From contig VWZW01004863.1 in NCBI GenBank assembly GCA_013397115.1, forward strand, positions 2,569,137-2,633,136: a stretch of 64,000 nucleotides of DNA, given 5' to 3'. Positions 52,301 to 64,000 of the stretch are shown piece after piece (the first letter of the stretch is position 1; each line of letters begins with the position of its first letter). Position numbers and translations under genes: made by a program. The stretch is from Edolisoma coerulescens. Taxonomy: Eukaryota; Chordata; Aves; Passeriformes; Campephagidae. The notes under the pieces are model-generated. The model saw only the letters and a program-made list of their open reading frames with translations. It was not told the DNA's origin and made no database searches.

Positions 52301-55300
52301 CAGGAAAGAAGCAGTTTTTGATTTGGTGGGGATGGTAGAATCTGGAGGGTTCCATGTGCCTGTTTGTCTTTACCAGCAGGGCAATAGCTCCATTGCTACT
52401 CTAACGTGGACACAACAAACAGGGACTGAGATGTGACAGAGTGCAAGTGACCTATTCCCAGTCACAAACAGCTTTGCTGCCTGTACTACAGATGATTAAC
52501 TGTCCTATTTTTACTCAATCCTGCTTGCTAACACACTAAGACACAGAGCAGTAACAGAAATTACTTTTCTCCTTTTTAAATTACTGACTGTGAGCTCACC
52601 ATTTAGTGACTCAGGAGTGTACAAATGAACAAATACTAACCCTGAATTTAAGTGACCTACTTATTCAGACCTTGAAACTTTGCGAAACTGCTTGCAACAT
52701 GAGACTTGAAAAAACCTTGAGTAACTGCAACAACAACAAACCACTGTCACTGAACCTACGTATCCAAGTCAGAGTGAGAAGCAAAACTTTATAGCAGAGC
52801 AGGAAGAGAGTGTACATAAAGGTCTAACATCACTAAAGCAGATCTATTATCTTCTTGTGATCTCTAAACACTACAAATGAACAGAAGTATGCCAGTTCTA
52901 GGAATCACACACTATAATTTGAAAAACAGCTTCTCTGCTTCAATTGCATTTTTAAAATTAAAGGACAGCAGAGACAAGGAAAAAAAAAAAGCTCAAAATA
53001 TTTTTATCATAAAGTAAAATTTCTTTTTGGCTAGATCTTATGTCAGTCCTTGCCTGATTTAATTGTAGTTAGTTTTCCCATTCATATTTTGCATTTAAAA
53101 AATGCTGTGATCAAGTCAGTACTTACATCCTTGTATTCTCAAATTAATAGAGTATTTTCTTATGATGTTGCTAAATCCCTCTAGAAATTTTCGTTGCAGA
53201 GACTAACTCATAGGAAAGAGTGCCCAGAAAAATCTCACATGAGATCAGGCTGAATTGTAACTTTTAGGTCTATTTTTGTTACCACTCATATAGACTTTTA
53301 GAAAAATACAACATACAGAAGGCTGCACTCTTCTACTACTGAGAAATTAATTTGTGTGTTGTTTGCCCGGCAGCAGTCCCACACTTGTGCACACATCAGC
53401 AGTACTAAGCTTTACCCAAGCATCCAAACTGTTGTGGACTGTCTGCAACTTCTGAACAGCATTTTCAATCAGGAAACAAAGCACAAAAAATTAGTGACTT
53501 GTCTGGGACTGAAACATAAAGCAATGTCAAGAGCTGAGATTTCAGCTTCTCTAAATTCAGTAAAGAGATATCTGTGTAACTTTCAGAATTAGCTCCTCCT
53601 GTATTTCACTTTCTCCACTCTACCATTTTGAACAATGTTTGGCTTTTCTTGTAAGGAATTTTCTTCCTTCTGATTCTTTTTTTTTTTTTTTCAGTGAGAC
53701 TGCCAATAAATGCCATCCACCTCTGAAAAATGAATAAGTGACAAATCTGAGACAAAACTGCATTTTATTTTTGGCTAAAGCAAATTTATTTATTATCTAT
53801 AACTGAAAAATAATCATTTCTTTCATTTTTTTGCATACTACTGAAAGTATTGAACTTTTCATTTAAAATTGTATTAACCAGCAAATTTTATAAAAGATAA
53901 AATGGGTACAGGAGTGGCCCAGTGCTGAGGGATCCCCTCCTCATCATTGAGGGGGTGTTCCTCCCTCACCAGCCCACTAAGAGTCTCACACAGGAGTAGT
54001 TGAAACCTTGGAACTCAGATATTTCACATCAGTACTTCAGACAAACTACATCTGAAGTGCTGCAGGTCCCAATGAACACTTGCATAGTTAGATTTTCATG
54101 GGGTTTCCCTCCTCTACTTCTTCTTTTATGAGGTGGCAAGAGAGCTCTGGAATCCAAAATCAGATTAACTGGTCATCAAGGCAATTCTTCCTGTATGAAG
54201 CAAATATATTTCAAGAAACATCAAATTCTGATTTAAAAAGACAATGTTATTTCAATAAAATAAAGAAAGTCAAAGGATCTGGTGATGATACTTGTCTCTT
54301 TCCTTTCTCCACTAGAACTCAGACAACCATCAATAACCATTTTTAGCATTGGCAGTCTCCTGAGAAGAGGCTTTTTCTCAATGTTTACATGTCTTCATTC
54401 CTGTAGCATTTTGAAGGTCATAATGCACTGAACATGCAAACAAACATTCAGGCTGTCATCTCAAAACAGTCCCAACAGTGCATGATCCTTAACCTTCCCA
54501 CTCCTCTGTACTTCCAGCTGAAGCTCTTTCGATGTTATGACAAATGAATAATCTGATATACCTGTCAGTTGTTATTATACCTTCCCTTCTTTGGTATGTG
54601 AATTTATCTTTATTTCCATTTCCTAAATTCAGACAGAGTGCACTTCAAGAATAAGCTACTGGAATATAAAAATGAATATAATCTATTCTCCTCTTCCTGA
54701 GAAAAACTATGGAATAGAAGGTGGCCTTGAAATGAAGTTAGTTTCATGAGAAACAGTCCCAGGTCATTCTTCTTGCCTCATATAAAAGTTTACCTCATGC
54801 TCACCTCATGCTCACACTCTGGTCCTGTTCTCATAATCCTGGAACATAGAAAAATACAAACTAAACTAAGACTTAAGGTTATTTATACATATCCTATTTG
54901 CAGACTACACAAGGACACTAATCCAACTTACTTAAGAGTCTGCCCTAATCTTGTACATGACAAAAACAAAACCAAAAGGCCCGAACATGCTTTCTCCTCT
55001 AATTCAACTGAAGTGTAAATAAGTAGCTACTTTCATTTTAAGCATGATCATAAATTACATTCATAACACCTTAAGCATAAATTTGTAATTTTGAAGAGAC
55101 TATTCCTCATGATTAGTATTGTTGTCATAAAATCTATAACTGGATAAAGAGTATTTCTTAAAGTGTACCAGGGTCATGTGTAAGAAACCTTGAAGTAAGT
55201 AACTAATCCAATCAATGTTCTCAAACAGATGATCTTAGTCAGGTGACTGAAACTCATCTTGTTCTAACAACCGTGTAAAGAAGGACTCACACACTAAATC

Positions 55301-57926
55301 AAAACAAGTAAAACTGGGTCACTGATTCACTTCCTATTATTTGTATATAGATAAACTCTTCCTCCTGCGACTCTGCGGCATTTCCAGCCTGAACTCTGCA
55401 TTCTCTGGAGGAGCTGCTATAGTCATTCCTCACCTAGTCTATTGGTTTCATTTTTGTGGCTAAAATCCACAACACACTGTACAACCAGAAAGAACACATG
55501 ACCCTTGAACATCAACAGTGTCAAAGCTGCTCCCTGCACCCTGCTCTGATCCCTGCAGCCAGCCTCATGCTCATATCCCATGCAGCTGGCATGTCTGATA
55601 AAACCTGCAGATGCTAAAGGTTCAGCTCTGCAAAGATCCATTTACTGGGTGTTTAAATGTGACTTAAGAGACCAGCTATTTCATGTCTTATGTTGTTTTT
55701 CCTGTTCTGCCGGCCAATTGCACAAGCTTCTAAGCTTATAGGCAGCTTCTTTTAAGAACCTGTGTGTGTCTGACCAAACTAATCTGGGGATCTTTAGCCT
55801 GTATACTCCATTTTTCAGGATCTTAATCTTATTAGTTCTACTTATTTATTTAACTATTTCATCATATATATATATGTGTATGGTGTGAACATCTTGCATA
55901 TCTTTTTTTTCTTTTAATGAAGCTGTGGAATTTTGAATGTAAAAAGCCCTTTAATGATAAAAGTGATTGCTACTTACAGTTGTAAAGCTGATATCTCATT
56001 CTAATACTCTGCTAAGGTCTCTAAATTACAGCAAGTATAGTCATGTAATTTTAAAATCTACCATTCACACATAGGCATGTGTCATTTATGCAGTTATTTC
56101 GTGCATTTGCTTTAGTAAATGTGTTTAAAATTCGACTATGAACAACAAGTATTTTCTATACCATATTTTCAAATCAAGAGTAATCTTCAAGGTTTTTAAT
56201 TCCGCTGTGTTGGCTGCAATTTTTTCTCTTCTTTTTTTAAAATGTCGGCACTTCTGGGGAGCAGTTAATGGTCTAAACAAATTTTCTTTGAAGTTATGGT
56301 TTGGAAGAGTTAAAGAATACTGGGACATTTCAGTAGTAGATATATAAGTAAATTGTCATTCTAGATTTCAAAGAAGCCAGTATATTTTTTTTTTCCTGTG
56401 ATTTTAGTGGAGGTTGAGTCTAATTTTTAAACTGAAAAATAGAGAAATATCACTGCAATCTTCAAAGGAGTGAGGCTGTTACAGAAAAGAGGTCCCAGGC
56501 CATTGAATTTCTTCATACTTCAAAAAATCCTGCCAGTAAATTGAAGGACCTCATTATCCCTCTTCATGTATTCTGCACAAAGTACTAAATTACTAAATTT
56601 TCAAAGATTAATGTATCACTACCTTTGACTGACAAGTAACAGAACTCATCTATGAAAAGCATTATCTGTTTCATAACTTCTATATATGATATTTAAGTTT
56701 TTAAAAATTCCAACCTCCCTGGCAGACAGGGCTTCCCCAGGGTGAGTTGTGTATGTCATTGAAAGAATTCTAAGTATTTATTTAGTCCGTATAGGAAAAT
56801 AGTGTCCTCTAACATCCTTGGGATTTTTGTTAGGATACAATTAAGCCTGAGATCAATATAGAAATCCCATATTTCCCCCACTTTTAGAAAATGGCTGATT
56901 ACTACAAACAAGCCTAAAATGCTGGCATTTGACAATAATCCAAATATGTGCAAGTTATCACACTTTCCTGAATAAAAGAATTAATTCCTTGTAAGATAAA
57001 ATAAGGCACTATCTGTAACAAATAGGTACCCACTGTACCTTTTAAGGTGGTGCATAGGACAAAGTACGTGAAACAATAAAGCAGAAATGTGTTGGGGAAG
57101 AGAATAATTTTTAAAGAGGTGTTTCAAAACTACAATATTGATTGTCATTCAAAATTAAAAAACAGTTTCCATGTACTAGGTAGAACATGGGACTGATTCT
57201 AAAAACAGCAACAAGTAAGAAGAAAGACAGAGAGGCAATAAGAAAGAGGAGTGTAGTCATGTATCACTTCCTTTTATGGTCTACAAACTAAGCTTAGCAA
57301 GCTCTGATGAGCACCAAGCTGTACTTAAACTTAAAAAACCTCACATAAACTCTTTATATCCGGCCCCAGCCCTGGGAAGTTTAACTTGCAGGAACTGTCC
57401 CACTGACATCATCACAATGGTTGTTTACAACTCATTGCTAATTTCTTCATTATGTATTGTATCAAAAAGCTAAAGAACAATTCTGTGAAAATATAACTGA
57501 ATTGCTTGAAAATAAGTTATAGTTAAGAGTACCTCATTTTCTAATATAATATAAACTAACACTTAGTACATGCAAATTCTTTAATTCCATCTAATGATCT
57601 TTGTTCTCTGGCATGGTGCCTGTTTTCATTCTTATATCATGCTATCTAAGGACACAAGTGACATACTGCATCACGTCATGAAGCTTTCTGAAAATTCACT
57701 GATAGTGATGGATTAAAACTAAACCAGAAGAAGCTTAAAAAGTAAATAGATCATGGTAATCATAATCTGTAAACTAATTAAAATAATTAATAACTATACT
57801 ACTCAATTACAAAACTAAACTAGTAGAGTGGGTAAAATATGTACTTTATTTATGGATTTATGACTAGTTCAGCATTATAATGACCAAATTTGTGGAGATT
57901 ATTCCTTACTGAGCTTTCAATATGCA

Positions 57927-57972
57927 TAATTCATAAGAAGTAGGGCATGTAATTCATAGGAACTAGGGCAAA
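57927..57972. repeat. 23-bp tandem duplication
   Basis: Two adjacent 23-bp units share TAATTCATA(A/G)GAA(G/C)TAGGGCA and differ at a few positions. It is a local duplication with no visible function. Confidence 0.85.
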
Positions 57973-59213
57973 TATATTGGGTGTTGAAACTGCTGCCTTC
58001 CCTGGATGCTCTCCACTGGTTTGCAAATCCGATGCTCAGAGAAGAGCTTCCCCTATGGTAGCTTTCTCTGTAGGTGGCTTAATTAAACTTCAACACAGAG
58101 TACTGGCTTGTTGGGATCAGACTACATGCTCGGCTTTTCCCAGAAGCTGTGGTAATTCCTGAAATGTCGAAACAGATTGTTTCAAGCAGGTCATAAAAAC
58201 ATAACTTGTCAGTTCCTCTAATGCTCCAGCTGCTGCTCCCAACTTTCTGCCCACCCTGAAGAGAGACAATTGTGTTTTGGCTATTGTGCTAGCAGAGATG
58301 TATTCCTTGCCCAGCCTTGTGAATCACTGGATGCAATGCTGGTTATTTACGTGTGGGGGAAGAATGCTTTCTATAACAGCTCTATGTAATGGCATAAAAA
58401 CTTTAACATGAACTTCAGCTCCTTTTAAGGCTCCCTACATAGTTTACACACTATCATGCAGAAATGCCCAAGCGACTGAGCTGAGGGACATCTTGATATT
58501 TGTTTCAATGGCTCCAAACTGTTGAGTGTAAATACAGTTAATTAAATTTCTCCTCTAGGATATAATGTCAATATTACATTTTGATATCGTTTTCATAGTG
58601 TTCAGTAAACACTTAAACTCTGCTTTGGAGGTGAGATGAGAAATTGTCCCTGGTTTTAACTGCTTTATAGTTATGCTTATTCACAATTTCACTTTAAATT
58701 TTTGGCTATTGACTTGGGTTGCCTGTAACAACTTTTTTCTGTTTTACATAAACACACAAAAATACCCCAAACAGCTATCCCTAAAGTACTTGTAATTATC
58801 TTTTACAGATGCTCTGCATAGTACAAAATTTGTCCATTGAGCTTTCCCAGCTAGAAAGGAAAAGAACTTACACAAAAACAGTTTTCATTTTCATTTTTCT
58901 GATTATCCACATGGTGTTTCCAGTCCACAGTTACAATGAAGCCACAAATGACAAATGATTTAAAAAAAAATGTGTATCGCAGAGCTAAAACTGTGAGATC
59001 CTCTGATTTCGCTTCCATTCTTTTAAAGTAAGAAGAAAAGTAAATAGACCCAAAAAGTAAGTCAAAAAATCCTGCTGCTCTACTTGTCAAAACCTTGTCT
59101 AGTTTGCACACAAGATTGTACATTCACAGTGAATGGTGAAACCTCCCGGTACAAAGCTGCTTATTTACTGCAATATCTTCCTTGGTTAGTTTTCTCAGCA
59201 CCCAGAAACAATC

Positions 59214-59287
59214 CCCCATGGCAGAGGGGTTGGAAGCAGATGACCTTTAAGGTCCCTTCCAACCAAAACCATTCCACGATTCTATGA
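59214..59287 (+). mobile_element. CR1 LINE extreme 3' end
   Basis: About 75 bases match the terminal CR1 sequence on the plus strand: CCATGGCAGAGGGGTTGGAA, GATGACCTTTAAGGTCCCTT, CCAACC, then ATTCCACGATTCTATGA. It is strongly 5'-truncated, which is common for CR1. Short frames crossing it are not coding. Confidence 0.9.
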
Positions 59288-62200
59288 AATCTCAGTTGGA
59301 CAGTTGAGAGTGATTCTATTTTAAATCACCTGAGTCACACTCTGGAGAGCCCTAGATGACTACACAGGCATTAAAAGAAATATCACCTCTATCACCTGAA
59401 ATAGTGGGTCTACACCATACCAGGTGTGAACTAAGAATTAAGGAATGGAGACAATTATGCCTTGAGTCTTTGCTTTCTCCCCGTTTTGTTTCCTGCACTA
59501 GATATAGCCATTTGGCTAGTTTAAGTGACTGAATAAGGTGCCTGAATTTGAGCATTATGAATATTCCCCATATATTTCTGTCATTCTTTTGAAAGACGTA
59601 ATTATTAAATACTCTGCTTTGTCTTTGGTGAGAAATTGTTTCCAATTATCAACATTTCTAAACTGCTCAAAACATCCAGACAAGATAGACATGCTATGCA
59701 TAGTGGATAGATATTCATCTGTACTAAGAATTCAACATAGTAAGGCCCAAAAGTCCAGTAGCAAAAATGTCACTCTTGGAAAAATATAGTTACTAGCAAG
59801 CCAGCACAAAGTTTTGATGGTATTCAATGCACTGTGGTTATGCACAAGGACCTATACCAAGGTAAACCTACCTTGAGAAAAGTTACTCTGTAGTGAAAGA
59901 CACATGCAAAACCTTGGTATCCAAACAGTTAGGAGGGACCTGGTGATAGTCTCTAAAATTTCTGTATCTCCTGCTACATTTGACATTCATAATTTCCATT
60001 CCCCAGAATGAATTTATGATAGGTGGTCCTCTAAATACCTATCTTTTCTGGTTTCACAGAAGATCTAATTTCAACATTAAAAAAACCCAAAAAACAAAAA
60101 CTAAAAAAAACCAAAAAACCCCCCCTAAACCTGCTAAAGGTTAAAAAAGTGTCATACATTTTCACCAATCTCTGTTGAGAAGGTAAGTTTCCATTTTTTT
60201 TTTTTGTAAGAGAGTAAAAGACTAGAACTAGGGTCTCAGAGAATTGCACCAGCCTATTCAGGGAAAAAGACAGTCATAGAAAAAGAATCTGATATTTATT
60301 CATCCAGAGACTGAGATTTACTGCAGGGTCCAAGGCAATTTGCCTCACCAATATCTCATTGTGTCCACATGCTAAAAAGAAGTGTAGGGAACTCCTGCCT
60401 TTCTACCACGTCCCAGCATCTCTTCAACTCTTCAGGCCAGCGGCTTCTGCCGCTTTGTGCTGGACAAAGCTGTGCAATGGAAAGAGATACGGTGTCCTCC
60501 CTGCCCACAGCCCAGCAGGCCACACCATCAATAGGCCAAGCAGGGAAGCAAATATCAACATCCAATCCAACAGAAAAGTACAATCAGATACAAACATTCA
60601 ATGTATAACTCTGAATTTGCATTAGAAACTATTCTTAATATCCTTACTGAATTGTCAGCAGCTGACTGAGAATTACAGATCTAGGGAAAGACAACTTGCT
60701 TCTTTGGATTCTGGTTGTATGAAATTTGACACTGATATTAGGTTAGAAATAAAAAGAAAGTCATCCTGTTTATGAGGATATTATTACCATTTGTCAAAAT
60801 GTGGTTAAAGATAAAAATAGAGTAGATATGCAATTTTGTTAAAAAGACGCACACTGTTACCACTCTCAGATATTGTGCCTAGGCACTAAAATACTGACTC
60901 AGCTCAGATGAGCAACACTTTCTGGGAGAGAGAAGGTCTCAGATAGCCAGGACACTAACAGTGGCGTGCTTTGTTGCTGAGAATGAGTAGGCAAGAAGCC
61001 AACACATTTCCTAGAAAACCGATACCTTTTATTTCAGGAAATCTTGTTTGACAGAAACATGGCCACAATTTGTAAAGGCCTCAGAAGGATATTCTGGATC
61101 CAGAAGAATTAGAACTATTTTAACAAACCAGAGTTATAAATGTTGGTGTAATAGGATGAGTCCTGTCTTCAAAAGAAATAATAATGAATGCACAGCTCAA
61201 CTCAAAAGAAAGACCATCTTGGTTATGTGCCACCCAGTGCAGTTACAAACCACAGGTGAGGGGGCAGCACTGGAAGGTTTTTCCTCCACATAACAGGCTC
61301 TCTCAAAAACACTTTCTGCACTGGATCGTGTTACTGGAGCCAAAATGGAACTTTCACCTTCATCTCAATCCCTACTGGCAAAAACTTCTCATGCTTATAA
61401 TTACATTGGAAAGTGGTGATAATACTGAGTAAAACAAGCAACAAAATGTCTAAGAACACCTGATCTGACTGCAGCTGGCATCTCCAATAGCAAAGTTAAG
61501 AAATAATATGAGAGAGGTCAGTAGTTACTGCCAGATGTTCTCGTCTCTCCATAAGCATTAGAGATACTGGGCCTGTCAGCTCACTTTTACATTGATGCAG
61601 TTTTCTGTTATGCATCTTGGCTCTCAAGGAAGATGAGAACAAATTTTTCTGGAACTTATACTGTGCATTCTGGGCAATCCAAGGAGAAGACTACAGGGGA
61701 ATCAAAATCTGGACTACATTTTATGACCTTTCACTTCAATTTTAATTTTTTTTCCCCAGAAACGTTAAGAATTTCAACTTGTGGGGTCAATTGTGCCAAG
61801 ATTTTGTCTTTCATGAATGAAACCAAGTCTTAGACAAGGATGAAATGCAGATCTTGCGTAGAAGAAAGGTTGTGGCATAGCCACCTGCTAGCACAATAAA
61901 TGTCTGTTTCTGGTTTAGCAACACATTCTCGTCCTCAGTCCCAGGAAGGATAGGGAAGTGTATCCAGTGATTTTTGTGTTTTACCAAAGGGCAGCTGTTT
62001 CCTTTTAGAAATTTCAAGCTAGGTTTAGTCAACTAAAAGGGAGAGGACATTAAATAGGCCACTTCCTGTACAGTAGACTAAATTAAAGGCTAGAACAACA
62101 GAAGCAGATATTAGTGTCTGAAACTAGTACTTAAAAGCAGTAAAACAAGGAAGTCTGGGTTCACATTCCATCATAATAACATGAGGAAAATCAGATGAGA

Positions 62201-62754
62201 GGCAGAGTGGTTGGCATAGTCAAGACAAAAGGCAATCTAGGACTGCTGTATGACAATAAAAGATAAAAGCTCTCTTCTTTAAGGACTTGCACATGCCATA
62301 TATACACTTGAGGGCTGTTTAGTTTTTCTTGTTGTGTTCATGGTGTTTGAATACAACTTCATACAAAATGAGGTGCAGTCTAAACAATTTAGTACCACAC
62401 TCTTAACGGCAATTACAGTACAATTATTGAGTTCATTTAAAACATATTTAGATTGTTAAATTACTCTTCCTCTCAGCTTATCCAGAAATCATGTTTTGAT
62501 TTAGTCAAAATGCATTAATCTTCACAGTCCCAGCACAGCAAAATCAATCTGTGTATCTCACTTAGAATCGTACTCATTATAAGAACAACAACAAAATGCA
62601 TTTCTGTTCTTAACATTGCATTCCTTAGCAGTCCAGTAGGACACTATAGTTTGTGCAGAGCTACCAGGGATACCACTTGTTTAAAGACTTTGAGATAGCT
62701 AGTATCATAGTTTTACTGGAGTATGATCTTATGGTGCTTTTTTTTTTTTTTCTT
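59288..62754. other. Non-coding stretch, no gene seen
   Basis: AT-rich sequence with chance frames. A low-complexity A/C-rich block lies at about 60078-60127 (runs of A broken by CCC), a T-run near 60194, and a 14-base T-run at 62738-62751 just before the duplicated segment. Nothing resembles a gene. Confidence 0.55.
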
Positions 62755-63027
62755 AGAATTAGTTAAATCTTGTGGAAATATTGACTAATATCTCATCTAC
62801 AAGAGAAAATGACTTCAAGTTGAGCCAGGGAAAGTTTAGATTGGATATTAGGAAAAATATTTTCACAGAAAGCATAGTCAAGCATTGGAANAGAATTAGT
62901 TAAATCTTGTGGAAATATTGACTAATATCTCATCTACAAGAGAAAATGACTTCAAGTTGAGCCAGGGAAAGTTTAGATTGGATATTAGGAAAAATATTTT
63001 CACAGAAAGCATAGTCAAGCATTGGAA
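62755..63027. repeat. Exact 136-bp duplication around one N, probable assembly artefact
   Basis: Positions 62755-62890 and 62892-63027 are identical over all 136 bases and are separated by a single N at 62891. The unit starts outside the CR1 element and ends inside it, so element structure does not explain the duplication. A T-run directly precedes the first copy. The simplest reading is two contig ends that overlap by 136 bp but were joined with an N instead of merged. Confidence 0.9.
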
Positions 63028-63190
63028 CAAGCTGCTCAGGGACGTGGTTGAGTCACCATCCCTGGAGGTATTTTAAAGACGTGTAGATGTGGCGCTTAAA
63101 GACATGGTTTAGTGGTGGACTAGGCAGAGCTGGGTAAACAGTCGAACTTGATGGTCTGAAAAGCCTTTTGCAACCTAAACAATTCTACGA
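62811..63190 (+). mobile_element. CR1 LINE 3' end, interrupted by the false duplication
   Basis: The plus strand carries the end of CR1 ORF2 and its 3' UTR: TTTAGATTGGATATTAGGAA, TTTTCACAGAAAG, GCATTGGAACAAGCTGCTCAGG, GAGTCACCATCCCTGGAGGT, then a GATGGTCTGAAAAGCCTTTT-like segment and CAACCTAAACAATTCTACGA at the tail. With the duplicate removed, the element would run from about 62948 to 63190, some 240 bp. It is 5'-truncated and non-coding. Confidence 0.9.
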
Positions 63191-63210
63191 AGGCATTTCT
63201 TTAAAATATT

Positions 63211-63250
63211 AAAAAACCCAACCCAACCCAAACCAAACCAAACCAAACCA
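63211..63250. repeat. AACCC/AAACC simple repeat
   Basis: A pentanucleotide array of about 40 bases starts with AACCC units and changes to AAACC units. It begins about 20 bases after the CR1 tail. It is not the vertebrate telomere unit TTAGGG/CCCTAA. Confidence 0.9.
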
Positions 63251-63978
63251 GCTACTACATTTAATTTTTTGAGTTTTTTGTTTATGTCCTTGAAATATAA
63301 ATTGCATTCTAAGGAAAAGAGAAAACTGAGTGATGCAGCTGTTATTCTGGTTCAGGCCTTCAGTTCTCCAGAATTTTCACTTGCCAAGTATGATGGAAAC
63401 TAAACAGACTTCTTCACTTATTTTCCTTGGAACTATACTTGGACTTGAAAAGAGTCCCAGAAGTAAAAAGAGTAGTCCAAGAGATGTTTACAAGAAGTGA
63501 AAAACTTAAAGAGAACAGTATGTAAGAACAATGGAGTGATTTTCATTACTTTTACCTAATCTCATTTTATTAGGCCTTTTTTTCTTTCTGTTATTGTACA
63601 TGCATCACCAAGAGAACATTCTTGTAGGAAATTTACTTGTTAACAGCCTAACTGTCTAAATAACTCTAATAAATAGGTATTCATTTCCCAAAATAAGCAT
63701 GGAATAAAAAAATATCCAAGGCTTTCTCTATAATGAATTTTACTGAATTTTCCTTTGTAGCATCTATTACATTAGATAAATAAAAGAAAAAAGAATTATG
63801 CAATATTAAATAATGAAAAAAAAAAAATCAAAACTACTAAAAAGCTTAAATAAATCCCATTTTTGGTTAAATACCAAAAAGACCACTAAGAAATTATAAT
63901 GACCTGCTGTAAGATATTTTTGGTAAAATTGACAACACTTCAAAGTCTTCTATCTCAGTACAATCATCTCAGTAAAAA
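63251..63978. other. Non-coding stretch, no gene seen
   Basis: AT-rich unique sequence with an A-run at about 63817-63828 and no supported feature. Confidence 0.55.
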
Positions 63979-64000
63979 GAATCATAGAATCACAGAAACA
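63979..64000 (-). mobile_element. CR1 LINE 3' tail, cut by the window end
   Basis: AATCATAGAATCACAGAA at the very end is the reverse complement of the repeated ATTCTATGATT tail of avian CR1. The body of the element would continue beyond the window. Confidence 0.7.

Larger units (their letters stand above)
49151..59213. other. Non-coding stretch with small repeats and one single-base gap
   Basis: About 10 kb without a supported gene. Visible items are an inverted repeat CTGGGAAC/GTTCCCAG near 51037, one N after a C-run at 52300, a T-run at 53677-53691, an 11-bp tandem duplication ACCTCATGCTC at 54792-54813, an AT run at 55863-55880 and a 23-bp tandem duplication at 57927-57972. The rest is AT-rich unique sequence. 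Confidence 0.5.

Noticed and set aside
53930..53960. CCCCTC...GAGGGG stem with a nearby GGGATCCC palindrome, like a bacterial terminator
   Set aside because: The window is vertebrate DNA and no T-run follows the stem, so a terminator reading has no support.
1..64000. CRISPR arrays, phage or bacterial operons
   Set aside because: No regularly spaced repeats, no dense coding and no bacterial-type genes. The CR1 and LTR content points to a bird genome.

Overview
This window looks like non-coding DNA from a bird nuclear genome. The evidence is AT-rich sequence with no convincing multi-exon gene, several CR1-type LINE fragments (including the typical avian CR1 3' end with its ATTCTATG-like tail), and solo LTRs of the kind common in birds. 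The species cannot be named from the sequence. There are no bacterial genes, operons, CRISPR arrays, tRNAs or rRNAs that I can see. The open frames present are short (the longest is 151 codons) and read like chance frames in AT-rich DNA.

Layout. Positions 1-11787 are mostly unique AT-rich sequence. They hold one weak candidate for a terminal exon with a 3'-UTR-like stretch (from 1825) and some short tandem repeats and palindromes. At 11793-12615 there is a well-bounded solo LTR with TG...CA ends and a perfect 5-bp target duplication. It contains a GC-rich island and a 77-base assembly gap. At about 18321-18800 there is a second LTR-like element of another family, with inverted CCAAT boxes, a TATA box and a poly(A) signal. 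A CR1 reverse-transcriptase fragment lies at 21228-21705. A long featureless stretch runs to 40292, with A-rich and T-rich blocks in the middle. A CR1 3' fragment (minus strand) at about 40293-40470 is followed by a third LTR ending at about 42740. Further CR1 3' ends lie at 48751-49150 (minus), 59214-59287 (plus), 62811-63190 (plus) and 63979-64000 (minus, cut by the window edge).

Assembly quality. There are three gaps: 77 N at 12098-12174, one N at 52300 and one N at 62891. The last sits between two identical 136-bp copies and is almost certainly a false duplication at a contig join.

No genes were found that work together, and I see no undescribed biological system. The most useful observations are that the only GC island here belongs to a solo LTR rather than to a host promoter, that two LTRs share a related 3' portion, and that the duplication at 62.8-63.0 kb is probably an artefact.
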